Under the pieces are notes generated by a model. That model saw only the letters and a list, made by a program, of their open reading frames with translations. It ran no database searches and was not told the DNA's origin. Shown here one piece after another: positions 56,797-64,000 of a DNA stretch of 64,000 nt. Where the stretch lies: contig NC_058190.1 of assembly GCF_907165205.1 (NCBI RefSeq), forward strand, positions 6,022,001 through 6,086,000, in the 5' to 3' direction. Position 1 is the stretch's first letter. Each line of letters starts with the position of its first letter. The translations under genes and the position numbers were made by a program. The stretch is from Coccinella septempunctata. Lineage: Eukaryota > Arthropoda > Insecta > Coleoptera > Coccinellidae.

Positions 56797-57574
56797 TTTT
56801 GTTTCAATATGTCGTTAGGGGGTTGCCACCATGCTCAGGGGTACGATAGTAGGTATCCTCACGAATCTATTTAAGCGTTTTCTGGAAAATCCCAAACTTT
56901 TAGAAATATTTGGCTGGTTTTCAAGTGTCCCAGGCTGCATGTGATTCATTTATTTTAAGAGCGACTGCAAGGCTAATTAAGACAAATATCATCGACCTCT
57001 TTCTTTCAGTGATATCCTGAATAATGATTATTGCTACTTTCATTCAAACGCCGAAGAAAAAACCGAGTAACGTAAAAATAGAGTAACGATACAGAATGAA
57101 AACTAGTTTTCCTACTACCTGCGCGTCTTTCTCATCATGAAGTATTCAAATTTCTCAAAGTCGCCGATGACCATTCCATGATACCGTGAAATAATCCGTC
57201 CCATTACAGAGGCTTTGAACGTTTTAATAGAATGAATGAAAAGAATCCTCCTAATTCGTTTGAATTTATGGAGTCTGGATCAACCCATTCGAAATTATCT
57301 TTCTTTGTCCCTGATTGGTTCTGCGTTCCTAAGATTTGTTTGGTCAAGGAAATAGTATAAAATAGTTCCTCAAGAACTGAAGCGTAGGCTTATCATAGAG
57401 ATCAAGTTTATTGATGAAAATATGGGTATACTGTTGATTTCAACATTTGATAGGGTGACTATCAAATTTAAAAATAAAAATAAAAGTCTAAAATCTTATT
57501 TGAACTCACAATGAACTATGAATTGTTTGAATATATTCATGTAATATATTGGCTAATTTTCGAGGTAAAATGGT
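56797..57574. other. Spacer, no feature seen
   Basis: No repeat end or coding motif recognised. Confidence 0.35.
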
Positions 57575-58119
57575 ATTCTAGATTTTTCACAGGATGTAGG
57601 AAACGTGGATGGTCTAAAAACTAAACCCAACTAATGCCGACGTTTCGCGGATATATTTCCACTTCTTCAGGGCTACAAAAGATACAATTTTTCAAAGATC
57701 ATCACACTGTTTTTGAGATCCATCGGGTGGAAAACATAATTTCAGCTTTGGTGAGTGTTTAGAGTCAGTTTTTCGTCCAATCTAATTTATTTTCCGAAAA
57801 AGTTGATAAATTTGTGTATTTTTGATCATGTAAGTGTAATTCGTGTTTTACTTCTTTTTGAATCATAAAAGAAAATAATAAAAAAAAAAAATCTTGTTGG
57901 ATTTCTTAATTTTGTTTCGTACTCTTGGAAATTTTAAATCTTATTCCAGCCTTTATTGCATTCTGTGTTGATGGATTTTATAAAATCCATAAGATCTTTG
58001 AAAAATTGTATCTTTTGTAGCCCTGAAGAAGTGGAAATATATCCGCGAAACGTCGGCATTAGTTGGGTTTAGTTTTTGGACCATCCACGTTTTCTACATC
58101 CTGTGAAAAATCTAGAATT
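57575..58119. repeat. Palindrome with CTGAAGA...GAAACGTCGG core
   Basis: The arms 57575-~57700 and ~57985-58119 are near-perfect complements over ~125 bp. The right arm on the plus strand reads CTGAAGA (58023-58029), a GTGGA...TCCGC stem and GAAAC (58047-58051), followed by GTCGGCATTAGTTGGG. The ~285-bp centre is AT-rich and unique. Confidence 0.8.
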
Positions 58120-58190
58120 ATGATCTCAGGAAATGAAATACCAGACACTAGTAAAATGGTATATTTCATAGCTAGAAAAATTCATTGTTA

Positions 58191-58286
58191 AGTTTCCAGG
58201 GGTAGCATAGCTCATTATGAAAACTTAAAATACCTAATCTTTTTATCTAGATCGTATCAGGAAAAAATGGTACAGGAGGAAATAAC
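58191..58286. mobile_element. 'CAGGGTGAGTCTTTG' foldback, short fragment
   Basis: CCAGGGGTAGCATAGCTCAT through GGAAAAAATGGTACAGGAGG matches the interior right part of the family. Confidence 0.5.
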
Positions 58287-58889
58287 TCAATTTTTTTTTC
58301 ATTGAAACTCGATTGCACCGACTTATTTAAGACAGGGTTAACGTTAATTCGATGATTGCTATGGTAACTGCTATAGAAATCAGAGAAATAATCCAGTATT
58401 AACCTTAATCTCGCCTTAAATGAGTCTGTGCTCACGGCCCTAATAGCAAAATGTCTGAAAATGCCCTTTTACTTAACTTGAACTTGAGAGAATATCTCAA
58501 AACCTCTCTGCAAAAATATGTACTTTCTGAATTTGAGACATCAAGTAATACCTTCTTTACTCAAATAACATATTGGAAATATAGATATATAAAAATGAAT
58601 CTTTTCTTGAAAGGTCTAGTTACTTAACTAAATTTAATACAAACGTTAATGAAAACCAAGTTAACATTCCAGTATGAACTATTATAAAACAAATCCAACT
58701 AAGAGGATAATTTTGGCAAAAAAATGTTGGAAAACTTTCATTGTATCGAATAAATGGAAGACGTATGAAAGTCCAAAAATAATAAGGTTGAAAATAAAAA
58801 TCGCAATCAAATAAATAATGGATTTATACTTTGAATGGGCAGTCAATGATACCTTAAAAAGTTTTTACTACAATGACAAGGCAACTTAA
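58287..58889. other. AT-rich spacer
   Basis: No feature seen. Confidence 0.35.
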
Positions 58890-60167
58890 GTATTGATCCC
58901 TAGTTAGCCAGGTTAGCTTAGACCAGTTCCATGCATAAAAAATATTTTATTACCATAGCAACGAACAATAACTGATTAGAAGTGTCAGTGTGAAGTTTGA
59001 GGTCAAAAAAGTAAACCAGCATAACGCAATAAATTGAAAGAAAGAAGATGTCCACCGAAATTGTGAAAATCGAAAAATTGTAGTATCGAGCTATCATCAA
59101 GTACCTGTATTTAAAAGGGTTAAGAGGTAAGCAGATTTACGAAGATATGCTTAATACCCATGGTAATCAATGTTCTTTGTATGTGACCTTGAAAAATTGG
59201 ACTGCAAGCTTCAAAAGAGGTAAATATTCCATTGAAGATGATGACCAATCTGGAAGGCCAGTTTCTGTATCAGTTCCCGAAAATATCGATGCAGTTCATG
59301 ATATGATTTCATCAGACCATCGAATTGGACTAGAACGGATATTTGAAGCAATGAATATTTCATACGAACGCGTTCATCATATCTATAGTTCACGTCAATT
59401 TGAATATGAGAAAAATTGCTGCAAAATGGATCCCCAAATGTTTAAATGTTGATCAAAAGCGTGCAAGGGTAGAAGCATCGCGTTCGATCTGTGCTCGATT
59501 TGAAACCGAATTGTTACTATGTATGAGACTTGGGTACATTTCTACGATCCAGAAACGAAGCAGCAATCGATGGAATGGCGACACTCTGGTTCTCTAAGGC
59601 CTAAGAAGTTTCGTGTCCAAAAATCTGCTGGAAAAGTTCTTGCTTCAGTTTTTTGGGATTGTCATGAATTAATCATGATTGATTTTTTGGATAAGGGTAG
59701 AACAATAACCGTAGATTACTATTCGATATTACTGACTACTCTACGGGAAAAAAATTAAAGAGAAGAGACGGGGAAAGCTATACAAAGGTGTTTAGTTTAT
59801 GCAGGCAACGCCCCTGCATACAAATCTCATGTTGCCATGCAAAAAAATTCGTGATTTAGGGTTTCAATTACTAGAACACCCTCGTTATTCACCAGATCTG
59901 GCTCCATCTGACTATCATCTTTTTACTCAACTAAAAAAAAGTTTAAAAGGTCGTAAATTTTCTTCCAACTAGGAGGTAATGAAAGCTGTGGAGGTCTGGT
60001 TTGGAGATCAAGAAGAAACATTTTTTTAAAAGGTCTAGAGACGTTGCAGATTCGCTGTGATAAATGTATCCATTTAAGAGGAGAATATGTTGAGTAAATA
60101 AATATTTTGAGATTGAAATTTTGTTTGGTTCTATAGTAGGCTAAGAACTTTTCAATATATCCTCGTA
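58890..60167 (+). mobile_element. mariner, full-length degenerate copy 3
   Basis: The right end TTTTCAATATATCCTCGTA at 60167 is intact and followed by TA. The left end is degraded (TATTGATCCCTAGTTAGCC is the first clear match). It contains a broken transposase. Confidence 0.8.
59048..60085 (+). pseudogene. mariner transposase, catalytic Asp lost (copy 3)
   Basis: ATG at 59048 opens MSTEIVKIEKL then a TAG stop. Frames then give MLNTHGNQCSLYVTLKNWTA, FKRGKYSIEDDDQSGRPVSV and RIGLERIFEAMNISYERVHH (two HTH modules and the linker). The catalytic start reads MYETWVHFYDPE where the family has MDETW, so the first catalytic Asp is replaced by Tyr. ASVFWDCHELIMIDFLDKGR is retained here, unlike copy 2. 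Later frames include the LRDLGFQLLEHPRYSPDL-like region and the DYHLF end. At least three frame changes and one catalytic substitution show it is dead. Confidence 0.85.
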
Positions 60168-60960
60168 TAATGATTTCAAATTATCCCTACCAATTGACTA
60201 AAAGCAAAATTCTTGTGATTTTAAGTGAACCATCTTTTTCAATTCTATTACCACCTTATCCAAACATGCGTCTGGAATGTAATGGCTCTTCTTCTGTACC
60301 ATCTATCTTCCGGGCATGTCGTAATAGCACCTTTCAAGAACTTAATTCCACATAGCTGGAGAGGAAATGCAGAATACATTTTATAAACTAGCGAGCAGTA
60401 CTCGTATTCGCTGCCACAATCTGATTATAATAAACTATTCAAGTCTATTCGGGTAATACACTGTTGTAAGCAGCAATCTTCAGATTATTACAGAAAAAGA
60501 TTTTAATCTGAATGTCCGCGTTTTGAATAAATTGCTGGTTCTTTTGTGCATGCTCAGGTTGCTAACAAGCCGGAAATTTCTATGGTAGAACTTGTTAGAT
60601 CCGACGTAATGGTACAAATTATGGTTGTTGTACTAATTTTATTCAATTTTATTGCATATGCATTCATTGAAATATAAATATAGTTATTTCATACATGTTT
60701 CTGATGTTTTGATGCCCATATTCTTCTAATACAAGAAGCCATATTCTGAATCTTTCTTGCTTCCTCAAATATTTGCCAACACCTATTCTTCTATTATCAC
60801 AGGCCAACACACATTTTGGTGCCTGCGATTTTTTAACTGTTCCTGAGTAATTTTTGGATGCAGAATGTAAAAAAGTTCTCAGATTTTGTCTAGCAGATAT
60901 AGTTTTTGAGATTTTTAAAAAAAATTGTGTATATAATTTACGTTATAACTGTTATAATAT
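60168..60960. other. Unassigned, may be 3' flank of the minus-strand gene
   Basis: No repeat end recognised. An open plus frame 60170-60355 has no motif. Confidence 0.35.
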
Positions 60961-61012
60961 ATAATATTACTATTGACAGTTAGAAAAAAACAAAGACACA
61001 TGGATTTAAGTA

Positions 61013-61018
61013 TTTATT
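61013..61018 (-). terminator. Polyadenylation signal AATAAA
   Basis: AATAAA on the minus strand stands ~35 bases after the stop codon of the 61052-62055 frame, in a suitable AT-rich context. Confidence 0.5.
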
Positions 61019-61051
61019 GCAAAAACTTAATTTACATAATTACATTAGTCA

Positions 61052-62055
61052 CTAATCACATAAAAATTTTCTTTTATACGATTTTCTAGAATGGAGTTTA
61101 CTAGGGCAGTCTTGCTGAAGGCTCCAGCAGTAGTCCGCCATCATGTGGCTATCCCATCGTCCTTGATAACAATCTTCCATAGTTTTAATATCCTGATGGA
61201 ATCTTTCCCCCTGTTCTTCACTACAATCACCTAAGTTTTCTGGAAAACGATCTAGGTGGCTGAGGAGGTAGTGAACTTTTATACTCATGTTACAGCCGAG
61301 AATATTAAAATTTGAAAGCATAGTTTCCACTAATTCTACGTAATTCTCTGCTTTATGATTTCCAAGAAAATTTTGTACTACTTGAACAAATGAACTCCAA
61401 GCGTTAGATTCAGTCTCGTTCATTGATGTGGTGAATTGTGGATCTTTAACAAGTTGCCTTATTTGAGGACCATCAAATATACCAGCCTTTAGTTTTTCCG
61501 TGCTAATGCCAGGAAATTTACGTGACAAATACCCAAAACAATTTCCATCTCGATTTAAAGCCTGCACAAATTGCTTCATTAGGCCTTGCTTGATATGCAA
61601 GGGCGGAAGTAAGATTTTTTCTCTTGAAACCAAAGGTTCGTTGATCACGTTTTGTATTCCTTGAATCATGACATCTCTTGAAGGCCAATTTTTGTTAACC
61701 CAGTGCTCATTTTTAGCTCTGCTGTCCCAAAGGCACAAAAAACAAGGATATTTTGTATAACCACTCTGCTGTCCAAGGAGGAAGTTAATCATTTTTAAAT
61801 CAACACAAATTGACCACTGATGTTCTTCGTATTTAATTTTTCTCAAAACTAATGCTATTGTTTCATGTTCTTCCTTCATGGTATTAGAATGACCAATAGG
61901 AATTGAGCCATATTTGTTACCGTTATGTAAAAGAACACATTTTAAACTACGTTTTGAACTGTCAATAAAAACGTGTATCTCAGAAACTAGAGCTGATAGA
62001 AAGAATCTGGTGGCATTTTTGGAATCAGCACATTAAAAACATCTAAAATCAGATG
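61052..62055 (-). CDS. Transposon-derived-like protein, widespread invertebrate family
   Basis: The frame is open for 334 codons (62055 to the TAG at ~61052), preceded by TAA; the first Met is at 61879, but homology-like sequence extends upstream, so the real start or a splice acceptor is likely further 5'. Conserved-looking blocks in order: HVFIDSSKRSLKCVLLHNGN, IPIGHSNTMKEE, WSICVDLKMINFLLGQQSGY, TKYPCFLCLWDSR (Cys-x2-Cys), LLPPLHIKQGLMKQFVQAL, GIFDGPQIRQL, FLGNHKAENY, KVHYLLSHLDRFPENLG, EEQGERFHQDI and GRWDSHMMADYCW. I recognise this as an uncharacterised protein present in many copies in invertebrate genomes. The FIDSS and CVDLK Asp residues and the CFLC knuckle resemble the D-D and Cys features of tnp2/CMC-type DDE transposases, which is inference. 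It lies between two mariner copies, with no TIR found. The absence of stops over 1 kb contrasts with everything around it. Confidence 0.65.
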
Positions 62056-62785
62056 TTAGATTTCCGGCACCAAATTTTTTTTTTCATTTTGTTGGGCTGT
62101 GTATCAAATCGAAAACAGGATAATCAAAACGGATCGACCCGAAAAACCCTTCTCGAAAGATGCAGAATCATCACGTAAAAACAAGTTTCAATTCGGATCA
62201 AATCTGAAACTGCTTTCAGTAGTTAGTTGGCATTTTTTGTGCGTCATACCTTTGTCTCTTCCAACTTTATTAATTCATACGGAGCTGTTGGCAAAAACGG
62301 ATTTGCACGTCCTCGATTTATTAAAATTCTCGGCACTCGTACGAGCACACAACTTCTTCAATTAGACTTGGTGGTACCGCGGATCGTGCGGGTGTCATGA
62401 TCGAATTGAAAAGTTGTAACCTCTGAGAGCAGACTGCTTGGCATTACAACTGGCGAGTGGCGTTGCCGACCATAAATCGCTTCCTAGCAAATGAATGATA
62501 CTGACTGACAATGTTTACTCAGATGCTAATAACCTTTCTCTCTTCTGCCAAGGTAGCTTAACCGAAATGCTTTGCATATCTTTCGACTTCCACTCACAGG
62601 ACGGGTTTCTAGCTCCTTCTGCAGTTTGCTGATATTTCTCCTGTATATCAGTTTTCATTTTGCATCCTAATCTATTGGATCATTATTTGTGTCAACGAAG
62701 CGAAATAATTGATGAGAAGAGGATGTTATTATGCTGCTCCACAAAAGTTAAGGAATTTATTGGGTCAAATTTGTTATTTTTCGAC
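62056..62785. other. Region upstream of the minus-strand gene
   Basis: It may hold 5' exons of the 61052-62055 gene, but I could not match any. 62360-62660 is GC-richer than average. The plus frame 62099-62365 has no motif. Confidence 0.3.
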
Positions 62786-64000
62786 TATACGAGGATATAT
62801 TGAAAAATTCTTAGCCTACTATTGAACCAAAAAAAATTTCAATGTCAAAATATTTTAATACTCTACATATTCTCCTATTAATTGGATACATTTATTACAG
62901 CCAACGTCTCTAGACCTTTAAAAAAAAATGTTTTTTCTTGCTCTGCAAACCAGACCTCCACAGCTTTCATAACCTCCTAGTTGGAAGAAAATTTACAACC
63001 TTTTAAACTTTTTTTCAGTTGAGTAAAAAGATGATAGTCAGATGGAGCCAACTCTGGTGAATAAGAGGGGTGTTCTAGTAATTTAAACCCCAAATCACGA
63101 ATTTTTTGCATGGCAACATGAGATTTGTGTGCAGGGGTGTTGTCCTGCAAAAACAAAACACCTTTGGATAGCTTTTAGCGTCTTTTCTCTTTGATTTTTT
63201 TCCGTAGAGTGGTCAGTGATGTCGAATAGTATTCTCCGGTTATTGTTCTACCCTTATCCAAGAAATCATGATTACTTCATGGCAATCCCAAAAAACTGAA
63301 GCATGAACTTTTCCAGCAAAATTTTTGGGCACGAAACTTCTTAAGTGTTGGAGAACCAGAGGGTCGCCATTCCATCGATTGTTGCTTTGTTTCTGGATCG
63401 TAGAAATGTACCAAAGTATCATCCAAAGTAACAATTCGGTTTAAGAAGTCTACATTCAAGTCTTCAAATCGAGCACAGATCGAACGCGATGCTTCTACCC
63501 TTGCACGCTTTTGGTCAACATTCAAACATTTGGGGATCCATTTTGCAGCAAATTTTCTCATGTCCAAATTGACGTGAACTATATGATGAACGCGTTTGTA
63601 TGAAATATTCAATGCTTCAGATATCCGTCTTAGCCCAATTCGACGGTCATGTCATGAACTGTATCGATATTTTTGGGGACTGACACAGAAACTGGCCTTC
63701 CCGATCGGTCATCATCTTCAATTGAAAATTTATCTGTTTTGAAGCTTGGAGTCCAATTTTTCACGGTCGCATACGAAGGAAATTGAACACCAAGGGTATT
63801 AAGCATATCTCCGGAAATATCTTACCTCTTAACCCTTTTAAATACAGGTACTTGATGATGGCTCGATACTCCAATTTTTCGATTTTCACAATTTCGGTGG
63901 ACATCTTCTTTCTTTTAATTCATTGCGTAACTCTGGTTTACTTTTTTTACCTCAAACAAACTTCACACTGACACTTCTAATGAGTTATTGTTCGTTGCTA
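62786..64000 (-). mobile_element. mariner copy 4, cut by the window edge
   Basis: It starts TACGAGGATATATTGAAAAA at 62788 after TA and runs past 64000 in minus orientation. It is the best-preserved terminal repeat of the four copies. Confidence 0.85.
62890..63904 (-). pseudogene. mariner transposase, frameshifted (copy 4)
   Basis: On the minus strand ATG at 63904 opens MSTEIVKIEKLEYRAIIKYL. Frames then show NISYKRVHHIVHVNLDMRKF, AAKWIPKCLNVDQKRARVEA and NRIVTLDDTLVHFYDPETKQ, with the first catalytic Asp kept but its Glu-Thr-Trp context changed. Later parts include VLFLQDNTPAHKS-like and SPELAPSDYHLF-like sequence, C-terminal to ~62890. A frame change follows KKFRAQKF. A TAA-type stop also lies near 63177. 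It is dead but retains most of the gene length. Confidence 0.8.

Noticed and set aside
1..64000. Endogenous virus, toxin or bacterial gene clusters
   Set aside because: No such protein motif was seen on either strand.

Overview
This looks like intergenic DNA from an insect or close arthropod relative. It is AT-rich and almost entirely built of transposable elements (TEs). Supporting signs are Tc1/mariner-superfamily transposases of insect type, P-superfamily (THAP) elements, hAT, PIF/Harbinger, piggyBac and Helitron pieces, jockey- and CR1-type LINE fragments, and a TATA box plus TCAGT initiator of arthropod type. I see no rRNA, CRISPR array, bacterial operon or endogenous virus. I cannot name the species.

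Layout: 0.36-2.56 kb is a hAT-like element with exact TIRs and an 8-bp target duplication (TSD); it carries a broken Tc1/mariner-type transposase. 3.1-4.4 kb is a 3' CR1-like LINE fragment on the minus strand. 6.2-9.0 kb holds a foldback element, a 52-bp micro-element with P-like ends, a hairpin and a TA-flanked element built on iterated CTCGAG/TCTGACAC motifs. 9.4-12.3 kb is an element rich in GGACGTCC with a ~131-137 bp tandem array; a P-like element (31-bp TIRs, 8-bp TSD, broken THAP exon) sits inside it. 14.0-19.1 kb is a deep nest of elements, including a palindromic P-like element with a THAP exon in each arm.

20.0-28.9 kb holds a deleted mariner, a Tc1 transposase inside a jockey-type LINE, and a 1.6-kb element with ~550-bp TIRs. 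28.9-29.3 kb is the best host-gene signal: TATA box, short coding first exon and perfect splice donor on the plus strand. 29.8-36.3 kb is foldback DNA, including a 270-bp Helitron and a 1.5-kb hairpin. Near 37.1 kb is a possible small secreted-protein gene. 40.9-42.8 kb is a triple nest: piggyBac-like inside Harbinger-like inside a TA-flanked element whose sister copy lies inverted at 50.0-51.2 kb. 44-60 kb holds further copies of the same families, two broken mariners, an internally deleted transposase and several palindromes. 61.0-62.06 kb carries a 334-codon open frame of a widespread invertebrate, probably transposon-derived protein. A fourth mariner runs off the right edge.

Most coding potential is dead transposase. 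The dominant theme is nested, inverted, terminally CAGGGTG-like foldback elements, as expected in heterochromatin or a TE graveyard. The intact-looking reading frames are the 61-kb protein, the small 37-kb ORF, and the Tc1 transposase apart from one frameshift.
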